This document shows positions 47,635 through 54,829 of a DNA stretch of 64,000 nucleotides, in pieces. The DNA is from Zhongshania sp. (lineage in GTDB: Bacteria; Pseudomonadota; Gammaproteobacteria; Pseudomonadales; Spongiibacteraceae). Position 1 is the first letter of the stretch; every line of letters starts with the position of its first letter. Under the pieces are notes generated by a model. It saw nothing but the letters and a program-made list of their open reading frames with translations. It was not told where the DNA came from and did not search any database. The stretch spans positions 124,001-188,000 of the forward strand of contig NZ_JARGNU010000003.1 in NCBI RefSeq assembly GCF_029212375.1, given 5' to 3'. Position numbers and translations under genes: made by a program.

Positions 47635-48378
47635 ATGACAGTAATAAGAGTTTTGTCTTATAACGTCCACAAGGGCTTTTGCTCGGCAAACCGGCAGTTT
47701 CTCTTAGACCAAATTCGCGAAAGTATTCGCAGTGTTGATGCAGAACTGGTGTTTCTTCAGGAAGTGGTTGGCGAAAATAGCCAACACGCGGCGGAGCTTG
47801 AAGACTGGGTTGATGAGAGTCAGTTTGAATACCTCGCCGATACTGTGTGGCCACACTTTGCCTATGGTAAGAATGCGGTTTACGACCACGGTCATCACGG
47901 CAATGCCATTCTTAGTAAATACCCCATTATTAGTAGCGAAAATGTCGATATCTCACTGTATCGCCGATCCCAGCGGGGTTTGTTGCTAAGTGTAATTGAA
48001 CCGGGCATCTATGTAATTTGTGTACATATGGGCTTGTTGGGCTGGGAGCGCCACCAGCAATTTAATTTGCTCACTAAATTAATAAATGAAAAAGTACCCA
48101 AAGATGCGCCGCTGATTATCGCCGGTGATTTTAATGATTGGAGCGGCGCCCTGCATTTGCGGTTTAAACACAGCTTGAAGCTGCGCGAAGCCTCGCTGCA
48201 GGCCAATGGTAAACTCGCCAAAACCTTTCCGGCTAAGCGGCCAATATTGCGACTCGATCGTATTTATTTTCGGGGTTTTCAGGCGCTCTCTGCCAAGCGC
48301 TTAAGCGGTGAGCCGTGGCGCTCGCTGTCGGACCACTGCGGGCTATACGCCGAGCTCAAACTGCACTTGCCGGTGTAA
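47635..48378 (+). CDS. Endonuclease/exonuclease/phosphatase-family protein
   Basis: The 247-residue protein has the EEP fold motifs: LSYNVHKG at the start, VFLQEV with the metal-binding glutamate, IIAGDFNDW and SDHCGLYAE with the catalytic histidine. It resembles YbhP-type proteins. It could act on nucleic acids or phospholipid head groups; the substrate is unknown. ATG at 47635 follows a possible TTG one codon earlier. Confidence 0.82.
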   Translation: MTVIRVLSYNVHKGFCSANRQFLLDQIRESIRSVDAELVFLQEVVGENSQHAAELEDWVDESQFEYLADTVWPHFAYGKNAVYDHGHHGNAILSKYPIISSENVDISLYRRSQRGLLLSVIEPGIYVICVHMGLLGWERHQQFNLLTKLINEKVPKDAPLIIAGDFNDWSGALHLRFKHSLKLREASLQANGKLAKTFPAKRPILRLDRIYFRGFQALSAKRLSGEPWRSLSDHCGLYAELKLHLPV

Positions 48379-48409
48379 TAACAAAAGCAGACTGCTAACA
48401 GCGTTAAGC

Positions 48410-48440
48410 AAAAAAAAGCCCCGATAAATCGGGGCATAAA
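48410..48440 (-). terminator. Strong minus-strand terminator
   Basis: GCCCCGAT (48418-48425) pairs with ATCGGGGC (48428-48435) with a two-base loop; on the minus strand a run of eight U residues follows. It would end the candidate small RNA or any read-through from the DAHP synthase gene. Confidence 0.88.
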
Positions 48441-48480
48441 AACCTTGAGCATCAAGGTGTAGAAGCACCTGTCTTACGCT
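48410..48480 (-). ncRNA. Candidate small RNA downstream of the DAHP synthase gene
   Basis: On the minus strand, beyond the terminator of the DAHP synthase gene, a separate transcription unit of about 71 bases is suggested. It has a promoter-like pair (48487-48515), two short alternative stems (CACCT/AGGTG at 48455-48470 and CCTTGA/TCAAGG at 48443-48457), then a strong terminator (8-bp GCCCCGAT/ATCGGGGC stem and U8). This is the classical layout of a bacterial trans-acting small RNA. No start codon with a ribosome site is present. No known family was recognised. Confidence 0.45.
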
Positions 48481-48486
48481 GCGATG

Positions 48487-48515
48487 CTTATCTTGGATCA
48501 CCTAGATGACGTAAA
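48487..48515 (-). promoter_or_regulatory. Putative promoter of the candidate small RNA
   Basis: Read on the minus strand, TTTACG (48515-48510) and GATAAG (48492-48487) are 17 bases apart. Each hexamer matches four of six consensus bases. Support comes mainly from the terminator at the expected distance. Confidence 0.35.
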
Positions 48516-48518
48516 AAT

Positions 48519-48546
48519 GAAAAAAGCGCCCGAAGACGCTTTTTAT
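48519..48546 (-). terminator. Terminator of the DAHP synthase gene
   Basis: AAAAAGCG (48521-48528) pairs with CGCTTTTT (48537-48544) around an 8-base loop; the minus-strand copy ends in a U-run. It lies 24 bases after the stop of the synthase gene. Confidence 0.85.
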
Positions 48547-48569
48547 ACTGCTATGTGCGCTCGTTGCTA

Positions 48570-49649
48570 TTAACGTGCGCGTTTTGGCAGTACGTCTTTC
48601 AAACGCTCGCGCATAGTGCGCAATGCGGTTTCAGTTTCGTCCCAGCCAATACAGCCATCGGTAACCGACACGCCGTAAGCAAGCTTGGACAGATCTTCGG
48701 GTATGCTTTGGTTGCCGGCGTTGATGTTGCTCTCAACCATCAAGCCAACAATCGAGGTATTGCCCTCAATCACTTGGTTAGCCACATTTTCGATAACCAG
48801 CGGCTGCAATTGCGGCTGCTTGCTCGAGTTCGCATGGCTGCAATCGACCATGATGTTGAGCGGAATACCGGCCTTGGTCAATTCTGCTTCGCATAATTTA
48901 ATATGCACTGAATCGTAGTTGGGGCCTTGGCTGCCACCGCGAAGCACTATGTGGGTGTAAGCGTTGCCGGTGGTGTGAATAACCGCCACTTGGCCTTCGC
49001 CGTTAATGCCCAGAAAGCGGTGGGGTTTAACTGCTGAACCAATCGCGTTAACCGCAACGGTTAAGCCGCCGTCGGTGCCGTTTTTAAAGCCAACCGCAGA
49101 AGACAGGCCACTTGCCATTTCGCGGTGGGTTTGTGATTCGGTAGTGCGTGCGCCAATGGCAGACCAAGCAATGCAGTCTTGCAGGTATTGTGGCGAAATT
49201 GGGTCGAGGGCCTCGGTAGAGGTCGGTAGGCCCAGCTCGCTGATGTCGAGTAGTAATTTGCGACCAATGTGCAGACCTTCTTCAATTTTGAAGGTGTCGT
49301 TCAAATACGGGTCGTTGATTAAACCTTTCCAGCCCACAGTGGTGCGGGGCTTCTCAAAATACACGCGCATAATAATAACGAGGGTGTCGCTGACTTCATC
49401 GGCCAGCACTTTTAAGCGCTTGGCATAGTCCATCGCCGCGTCAACATCGTGAATAGAGCAGGGACCAACAACCACAAACATGCGGTGATCTTTACCGTCG
49501 AGAATATCTCTAACGGTATCGCGGCCCTGGGTCACGATCTCTTTGGCGCGATCGCTCATTGGCAGCGCGGCTTTTAAACGTGCTGGGGTAATCAGCACTT
49601 CCTGTGCGGTGACGTTTACATTTTCAATTTTTTTTTCGATGCTAGACAT
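48570..49649 (-). CDS. aroG: 3-deoxy-7-phosphoheptulonate synthase, class I
   Basis: The enzyme condenses phosphoenolpyruvate with erythrose 4-phosphate, the first step of the shikimate pathway. The 359-residue protein matches the AroFGH class: VVVGPCSIHD near residue 60, MRVYFEKPRTTVGWKGLINDP, GARTTESQTHREMASG and IMVDCSHANSSKQ. Which aromatic amino acid inhibits it cannot be told from the sequence, so the symbol aroG is by similarity only. Two terminators follow. Confidence 0.93.
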   Translation of the reverse strand: MSSIEKKIENVNVTAQEVLITPARLKAALPMSDRAKEIVTQGRDTVRDILDGKDHRMFVVVGPCSIHDVDAAMDYAKRLKVLADEVSDTLVIIMRVYFEKPRTTVGWKGLINDPYLNDTFKIEEGLHIGRKLLLDISELGLPTSTEALDPISPQYLQDCIAWSAIGARTTESQTHREMASGLSSAVGFKNGTDGGLTVAVNAIGSAVKPHRFLGINGEGQVAVIHTTGNAYTHIVLRGGSQGPNYDSVHIKLCEAELTKAGIPLNIMVDCSHANSSKQPQLQPLVIENVANQVIEGNTSIVGLMVESNINAGNQSIPEDLSKLAYGVSVTDGCIGWDETETALRTMRERLKDVLPKRAR

Positions 49650-49781
49650 AAGCCTTCCGGTTAGGCGGATAGTATAAAATACGCTAAGCCGACCATTCTA
49701 ACTGAAAATAGCGGCAATTGAATATCCACGGTGGCTTTGCCTAGGTAAAATACGGCCAAATTAAAGAGAATAGTGTGAGTG

Positions 49782-50066
49782 ATGCGAAAATATAGCCATA
49801 GCTTGGCGTTGGGGCTGTTAAGTGCCGCGCTATTTACTTGCTCGCTGGCGCTACTGGCGGAAGAGGAGGCGGCGTTGCCAGTGGTGAAACTGTCACCACA
49901 AATTCGCAGCAGCGCTCCGCAAGGCGAAGCCTACGCCGACCTGGATTGTGAACAGTTATCTGGCGTAAAAGCAGAATCAGCAGGCCAACAGCGTGCTTTG
50001 GCGGCTCGAAAACAACAGTGTCTGGAGCAATACCGGCAGTTTATCCCCAATACAGGTTTGCGTTAA
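49782..50066 (+). CDS. Secreted small protein of unknown function
   Basis: The product has 94 residues from ATG 49782 (a GTG lies one codon earlier). It has a signal peptide of about 27 residues (ALGLLSAALFTCSLALLA) and a mature part with DLDCEQLSGVKAES, RALAARKQQCLEQYRQFIP and two cysteines. A weak lipobox (LFTC) is possible. No family is recognised. Its TAA overlaps the ATG of rlmD by one base, so the two are co-translated. Confidence 0.65.
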   Translation: MRKYSHSLALGLLSAALFTCSLALLAEEEAALPVVKLSPQIRSSAPQGEAYADLDCEQLSGVKAESAGQQRALAARKQQCLEQYRQFIPNTGLR

Positions 50067-51397
50067 TGAGTAAGCAGCGTCACCACATCAACACCTTTAA
50101 ACCAGCTAAAAAGCCGAAGCCTGCCCTAGACACCGCCGTACTAAAATTGCATATCGACAGTTTGGCCGATGACGGCCGCGGCGTAGCCCGTCACGACAAT
50201 AAAGTGGTTTTTGTTGGTGGGGCACTGCCTGAAGAAACCGTCGATGCCCAATACTTTCGCCGCCACAAGCGTTATGACGAAGCTAAGTTGCTTGCCGTAT
50301 CTACTCCGGCCGAGCAGAGAGTTGACGCGATTTGCCCTGTTTACCAGCGCTGCGGCGGCTGCCAATTGCAGCATTTAAACTACCCCAGCCAAGTGAGCTT
50401 TAAGCAACAGCGTCTGCAGCGGGTATTGGCGGCAGCGTCTGCTAATACCGAGAGCGCTACCTTGCCTGCGGCAATCACCGGCTCAGAACTTGGCTATCGT
50501 CACCGCGCGCGCCTTAGCTACCACAATGGCGTTTTAGGGTTTAAAGCGCAGGCCAGCCATGACTTAGTTAAAATTGAGCACTGCCCCTTGTTGGCAGCGG
50601 AATTGAATGGGGTTTTAAGCCAAAGCACCGCAGCCATCGCCGAGTTTTTGGGCGACAAAGCGACGGCAGAGGTGGTGTTAAGCCTAAGTGACGATGGCCG
50701 CGTAGCCCTAAAAATAAAGAAAGAAGGCTTTGTCGATGCAAAGCGCAGCGCGGTTTTGGCAGAGCAGCTAGTCGCCCCAGCGTTTTTACACAGCATTGAA
50801 GGCAGCAAAGGCGCAGCTTGGCGGGGTGAAAACGCGCCCCTTATTTATCCGGTGAGCGAAACGCTGTCGCTGCCATTTCAGCCCAGCGATTTCACTCAAG
50901 TAAATATCGCGGTGAATCAACAAATGATTCAGCAGTGCATGGCATGGCTAAAGCCCGAGACAGGCGAGCTAATCAGCGACTATTTTTGCGGCCTGGGTAA
51001 TTTCAGCTTGGCCTTGGCCAGTGCAGGAGCGCGCGTTATTGGCGTTGATGTTGGCGAGGCCATGTTGCGGCGCGCCAGCCAACAAGCGAAAACACTGGGT
51101 TTAGCGATTGAATACCGCAACGCCGATTTATTTGATGCTGAAAATATTGTTTTAGATGTCGCTAGCCACAAGGTGCTTCTCGACCCACCCCGCGCTGGCG
51201 CCAAGGCGCTGTGCGAAGTGTTGGCGCAAAGTAAAACCGTGCAAACCATTGTTTACGTCTCTTGCGACCCAGCGACATTGGCGCGAGATTTAGCAATATT
51301 GCAGGAGGGCGGTTTTGTAGTGGCAGATGCCGTAGTGGCAGATATGTTCCCGCAAACGTATCACTTGGAAAGTTTGGTGCATCTAATTCGCAATTAA
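50066..51397 (+). CDS. rlmD: 23S rRNA (uracil-1939-C5)-methyltransferase RlmD
   Basis: RlmD methylates U1939 of 23S rRNA with S-adenosylmethionine. From ATG 50066 it has 443 residues: an N-terminal TRAM domain (KLHIDSLADDGRGVARHD), the 4Fe-4S cysteines in ICPVYQRCGGCQLQH and EHCPLL, the SAM motif DYFCGLGNFSLALA, DPPRAGA and the catalytic cysteine in VYVSCDPATLARD. An upstream frame from 50018 overlaps the preceding gene and is not needed. It is the last recognised gene before the cassette region. Confidence 0.93.
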   Translation: MSKQRHHINTFKPAKKPKPALDTAVLKLHIDSLADDGRGVARHDNKVVFVGGALPEETVDAQYFRRHKRYDEAKLLAVSTPAEQRVDAICPVYQRCGGCQLQHLNYPSQVSFKQQRLQRVLAAASANTESATLPAAITGSELGYRHRARLSYHNGVLGFKAQASHDLVKIEHCPLLAAELNGVLSQSTAAIAEFLGDKATAEVVLSLSDDGRVALKIKKEGFVDAKRSAVLAEQLVAPAFLHSIEGSKGAAWRGENAPLIYPVSETLSLPFQPSDFTQVNIAVNQQMIQQCMAWLKPETGELISDYFCGLGNFSLALASAGARVIGVDVGEAMLRRASQQAKTLGLAIEYRNADLFDAENIVLDVASHKVLLDPPRAGAKALCEVLAQSKTVQTIVYVSCDPATLARDLAILQEGGFVVADAVVADMFPQTYHLESLVHLIRN

Positions 51398-51624
51398 GCA
51401 GCCCTAGGCAGGGGACTTATTCTCGGCGTGACTCTGCGATAATCTGGTTACCTGATTGCGCTTAAGCATCCGAATTGTCAGTAGCGGCTGCTCTGCACGC
51501 ATCCCCGTTGCGGCAAACCTTTATTCTTAACACCAAGGTCGCTATTCGGGGAAAATGCCTGTGCCGTATTCTAGGCTTCATACCTTGCCATTTTGGCCCC
51601 TAGGCGCCATCACCCTGAGTTTCC

Positions 51625-51734
51625 TATGTCGTCACGCTGAACTCCCTACATCGTCATTCTGAACTCCCTACATCGTCATTCTGAACTCCATACATCGTCA
51701 TTCTGAACTCCATACATCGTCATTCTGAACTTGA
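51625..51734. repeat. Five tandem copies of a 22-bp unit
   Basis: Copies start at 51625, 51647, 51669, 51691 and 51713. The core TCGTCATTCTGAACT is the same in copies 2 to 5; copy 1 differs at a few bases. The copies are head to tail without spacers, so this is a tandem repeat and not a CRISPR array. Confidence 0.92.
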
Positions 51735-51815
51735 TTCAGAATCCATATACCACCGCACTAATTCAATCTGCAAAAGCAGATGCCGGATCAAATCCGGCGT
51801 AACGCCATTGCCACA
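51720..51815. repeat. REP-like palindromic element
   Basis: The last tandem copy runs into ATTCTGAA-CTTGA-TTCAGAAT, an 8-bp hairpin, and 50 bases on there is GCCGGAT-CAA-ATCCGGC, a 7-bp hairpin followed by GTAACG. Units of this kind (hairpin ending near a GTCATTC or GTAACG border) are dispersed in many proteobacterial genomes. The tandem unit at 51625 looks like an amplified part of it. Confidence 0.65.
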
Positions 51816-52085
51816 CTGGCAGCAGTCGCTGTTTCCGCGCCATCGAGCAAATTGAACAAGAGAGTTCTTCCCATTAACACATTGGCGAATCACTTAACTC
51901 ATTGAACTTTATAAAAAACGCGATATGATCAAGGGAAAGGAATGCTTGGCAGAAATAAAGGGAAGTAATCTTCATTTGACCGCCGCTCGCTAATAGCGAA
52001 GCCGTCACATCATTGAATTTCCTAGAATTTTTCAATTAATGTTAAAGCCCGCTCCTTGATAAGGGGGCCAAAGTGATATATGGCG

Positions 52086-52112
52086 CGAGTCGTCATAACA
52101 AAACTGTTAAGC
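52086..52112 (+). other. attI-like recombination boundary of the first cassette
   Basis: The sequence ATAACAAAACTG is followed by TTAAGC; the crossover would fall between G52106 and T52107 in GTTAAGC, a match to the integron core site GTTRRRY. The preceding AACAAAACTG resembles the AAACAAAG that borders class 1 attI. It could be a true attI remnant or a secondary insertion site. Confidence 0.5.
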
Positions 52113-52125
52113 AAATGGAGCGCAT

Positions 52126-52413
52126 ATGACAGAAGATTCATATTTAAAGCAATGGACAGAGCTAAAAGAAGGGAGCGGCATTGAAAATGCTTCATTTATT
52201 TCAATAAAGCTATTCATCACTGGAGCTTTTCTCTCGATCCTAGTTGCTTTGCTAATATTCTTCCAAGTCCATTCTGCTTTCGTTGCAATAGTATCTGTAG
52301 CTATCGGCTGGGTTATTGCAGAAAGAAATGCATTGTTGTCAAAAATTGCGTTATGGCCAAAACTAGAGAAGTATCTCAATTGGGAATTAATATATGAGCA
52401 TGTTTCAAAATAA
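52126..52413 (+). CDS. Cassette 1 protein: two-TM membrane protein
   Basis: The 95-residue protein has a short acidic N-terminus, two membrane helices (about 25-46, LFITGAFLSILVALLIFF, and about 50-66) and a short cytoplasmic tail ending in NWELIYEHVSK. No family is recognised. A TGGAGCG ribosome site precedes the ATG. It is the only gene of the first cassette (52107-52523) and its composition is more AT-rich than the surrounding chromosome. Many integron cassettes carry such small membrane proteins. Confidence 0.65.
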   Translation: MTEDSYLKQWTELKEGSGIENASFISIKLFITGAFLSILVALLIFFQVHSAFVAIVSVAIGWVIAERNALLSKIALWPKLEKYLNWELIYEHVSK

Positions 52414-52416
52414 TCT

Positions 52417-52529
52417 CTTAACAAGTTTGTCCAGTTGACGTTTTGGTCTTTGCTCCGTTTTGGGGTGGCCTCGCCACTTTACCCCAAAACTCCACTACAA
52501 CCAAAACGCAACTGACAAAAGCGTTATAA
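52417..52529 (+). other. attC site of cassette 1
   Basis: An R'' box CTTAAC (52417-52422) and R' box GCGTTATAAG (52521-52530) bracket an imperfect palindrome. The left arm 52426-52447 (22 bases) pairs with 52500-52519 (20 bases), leaving two bases unpaired (a C at 52431/52432 and A52438), which matches the extrahelical bases of attC. An inner 10-bp stem GTTTTGGGGT/ACCCCAAAAC (52457-52466 with 52481-52490) tops it. CTTAAC is the exact complement of GTTAAG at the start of the same cassette. Confidence 0.85.
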
Positions 52530-52543
52530 GTCAGAGAGAACTC

Positions 52544-53833
52544 GTGGGTAAGAAGAGCCGTATCTCCGAAAATTACTCGATAGCGGAAATGCTTCAGCTG
52601 ATCGAGGCCGCTGGAAGTATTGAAAGCCTATACCGTTCAATTCCGCTTCTGCAGCGTGTATTTCCGGGGTTCAAAGGGACAGCGGACAAACTGGCAGAAT
52701 TGAAGGAACAGGCAAAAGACATGCTAGTGCCTGATCGGTTCAATGATCTGTTTTCTTCAGTTGGCTGGATCGCGTACGAGTCTATGAACCTTCAGACGAT
52801 GAAGGATGCGATCACCATCTGTGAAGGCGGCGGCCTTGACGCCGCTGAAGTGTTTTTGGCCGAGTCCTATGATTCAGAGACCCTGAAATGGGGAATTCAA
52901 TGGTTCAATGGGCATCCCGAATTTCGGAAGAGAATCCGTCTGGCTGAACTTGCTAGAGACGACTATCTGCAAGGGAGGTATCACGCATGTGTGCCGCTGA
53001 TTCTCAGTTTGCTCGATGGGTTGGTCACGGACGTTTCGAAGCATGTCGGTTTTTTCGCTGAAAACGCTGATCTCACTGCATGGGATTGCATTGCAGCCCA
53101 TGAATCTGGGCTTCAGTCGCTTGCATCGTTGATGACAAAGGGTCGGAAAAAGACAAATGAGCAATCGGTTTCCGTTCCTTATCGTCATGGCATTTTGCAC
53201 GGTCGCGAACTCGCGTTTGATAACCGCATAGTTGCAGCAAAGTCGTGGGCTGCTCTTTTCGCAGCAAGGGATTGGGCGATAGTAATATCCAAAGGAAAGA
53301 AAGAGCCTAACCCACCCCGTGAACCGACATGGAGTGAGCTGTTTGCGTCGGTCCGTAAGAACCAAGAGTTCAAGCGGCAAATTGATGAGTGGAGCCCGCG
53401 GGCAGCTTCAGAGTTGGAGCATTTGCCCCACAGCGGTGCTCTAGAAGCATTGCCTGAAGAATCTCCAGAGCGCGCTGTTGCGGAGTTTATGGACAATTGG
53501 TCAAACGGACGGTTCGGGCCAATCGCAGATGCTCTTCTTTACTTCACTGATACGACAAAAGGGAAAAAGGCTGGCCTTGCTAGGCAAGACTTCGGTGAGC
53601 GACGGCCAAATTCATTTCGCATAACTGGCGTTGAGGACCAAGCCTCATCTGCTGCTCAAGTGCAAGTGTCAGCTGTATTTGATGGGGTTGCAGGCTCCAT
53701 TGAAATTGAACTTGGCGTCAGAGCAATCTATCAAGGCGAAAACAACGACCCGCTGGTTCGCGGCGATCCGAACGGAAGCTGGCGAATCGTGCAGAACTCA
53801 TTTAGCTCGGTGCTGTACCGTGCTGATTTATAA
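52544..53833 (+). CDS. Cassette 2 protein with HEPN-like RX4H motif
   Basis: GTG at 52544, preceded by AGAGAGAA, gives 429 residues and lies just inside the cassette boundary at 52524; an upstream in-frame start at 52460 would fall within attC. The helical middle part contains YRHGILHGREL, with Arg214 and His219 spaced as in the RX4-6H active site of HEPN nucleases. The C-terminal third (about 310-429) looks like a separate alpha/beta domain, perhaps NTF2-like. No clear family. Nucleolytic activity is inference. The stop codon lies in the R'' box of its own attC. Confidence 0.65.
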   Translation: MGKKSRISENYSIAEMLQLIEAAGSIESLYRSIPLLQRVFPGFKGTADKLAELKEQAKDMLVPDRFNDLFSSVGWIAYESMNLQTMKDAITICEGGGLDAAEVFLAESYDSETLKWGIQWFNGHPEFRKRIRLAELARDDYLQGRYHACVPLILSLLDGLVTDVSKHVGFFAENADLTAWDCIAAHESGLQSLASLMTKGRKKTNEQSVSVPYRHGILHGRELAFDNRIVAAKSWAALFAARDWAIVISKGKKEPNPPREPTWSELFASVRKNQEFKRQIDEWSPRAASELEHLPHSGALEALPEESPERAVAEFMDNWSNGRFGPIADALLYFTDTTKGKKAGLARQDFGERRPNSFRITGVEDQASSAAQVQVSAVFDGVAGSIEIELGVRAIYQGENNDPLVRGDPNGSWRIVQNSFSSVLYRADL

Positions 53834-53926
53834 CAAATCGCTGCAGCTGACGTCTGACCCGCCGCCTACTTTTGCTGTCGCAAAAGTAGGCGGCGCCTCA
53901 AACGCAGTGGAGCGCAGGCGTTGAAC
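53828..53926 (+). other. attC site of cassette 2
   Basis: R'' TTATAAC (53828-53834) is the exact complement of GTTATAA at 52523-52529, where this cassette begins. The R' box is GCGTTGAAC (53918-53926), matching GTTRRRY. Between them an inner 16-bp perfect stem pairs 53860-53875 with 53880-53895 around a TGTC loop. Confidence 0.88.
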
Positions 53927-53928
53927 AT

Positions 53929-54618
53929 ATGGATCCAAAGAAGCTATTTATTGACGACCGTCTGAAGGGGATCTGCACTTATTGCGGAGGTGTGCCGAAT
54001 TCACGTGACCACATCCCGTCAAAGGTTTTATTGGATGAACCGTATCCGGAAAATTTGCCAGTTGCTGAATCATGCGCCTCCTGCAACCAAGGATTCTCGG
54101 CTGCCGAAGAATATCTCGCCTGTCTTATTGAATGCGTGATACATGGTACGACAATTCCAAACGAAAATTTTAGGCCGAAGATATATGCCACTCTCAACGC
54201 TAGACCATCGCTTGCGAGTAGAGTTGAGAAAGGAAAACAAATAGATAGCAACGGAAATATAGTATGGCAGCCGGAAAACGAGTGCGTTGAAGAAGTTATT
54301 TTAAAACTTGCCCGTGGTCATATTGCTTATGAACTCGCCATTCAGCGTGTTGACGATCCAGAATTCATAGAGATTCTCCCGTTGCCTGCAGCAACAAGAG
54401 AGCAGCAAGATGATTTTTTATCGTTACCTGCCAGTCATCTGTATCCAGAGATTGGCAGTCGTGCATTTGTGAAAGTGCTTACCGGTAAACCTAGTGCTTT
54501 TGAGAATTGGTTTGTTGTTCAAAACGACAGGTATCAATATGCCGTAGGCCAATCCGAGGGGGACTGGGTGAAAATAGTAATAAATAACTATTTAGCTTGC
54601 CATGTCGTATGGAGCTAA
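53929..54618 (+). CDS. Cassette 3 protein: HNH-type zinc-finger protein
   Basis: The 229-residue protein starts with an HNH-like module: CTYCGG (Cys16, Cys19), RDHIPSK (Asp27-His28), NLPV (Asn42) and SCASCNQGF (Cys49, Cys52, Asn53). This fits a beta-beta-alpha metal nuclease fold with a structural zinc. The remaining 170 residues match no family I recognise. ATG 53929 lies nine bases inside cassette 3 (53921-54688), so translation may depend on a neighbouring promoter. A nuclease role is likely but untested. Confidence 0.75.
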   Translation: MDPKKLFIDDRLKGICTYCGGVPNSRDHIPSKVLLDEPYPENLPVAESCASCNQGFSAAEEYLACLIECVIHGTTIPNENFRPKIYATLNARPSLASRVEKGKQIDSNGNIVWQPENECVEEVILKLARGHIAYELAIQRVDDPEFIEILPLPAATREQQDDFLSLPASHLYPEIGSRAFVKVLTGKPSAFENWFVVQNDRYQYAVGQSEGDWVKIVINNYLACHVVWS

Positions 54619-54623
54619 GAGTG

Positions 54624-54692
54624 TATAGCAATCGCAAGCACACGGATCAAATTACCGCTGCACTACAATTTTCTCTGTGTTGCGGGCGTTAT
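54624..54692 (+). other. attC-like site of cassette 3 (degenerate)
   Basis: An R'-like GGGCGTTATCC (54684-54694) and a left TATAGCAA (54624-54631) bracket arms CGCAAGCACACGGA (54633-54646) and TCTCTGTGTTGCG (54672-54684) that pair with one or two unpaired bases. The R'' box does not match the cassette start GTTGAAC, so this site is less certain than the first two. Confidence 0.6.
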
Positions 54693-54829
54693 CCTCATAA
54701 AAAACTAATACTACTGATCTTATGTCTATGCTCAATTTCGGCTTTTCAAGTCAGCGCAGGAGAGATTATTTGACAGACTTGGTTAAAACCGAATGTGTCG
54801 AGCCGCTTAAGTAAATTAACGCCGTTATA

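Larger units (their letters stand above)
51398..52125. other. Gene-free region of 728 bases before the cassette cluster
   Basis: No coding sequence was found on either strand. The region holds a 22-bp tandem array (51625-51734), REP-like palindromes (51720-51815) and, at its right end, the attI-like cassette boundary (52106). In a normal integron an integrase gene would lie about here on the minus strand; no such frame is visible. Confidence 0.6.

Noticed and set aside
51625-51734. CRISPR array
   Set aside because: The 22-bp copies are directly adjacent with no unique spacers, and no cas genes are in the window. It is a plain tandem repeat.
51398-52100. Integron integrase gene or its remnant
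   Set aside because: No frame on either strand reaches a useful length, and no tyrosine-recombinase motif could be seen. I cannot exclude a strongly decayed remnant.
52460-52543. Upstream extension of the cassette 2 gene
   Set aside because: The extra 28 codons lie in the attC site of cassette 1 and across the cassette boundary; GTG 52544 has its own ribosome site.
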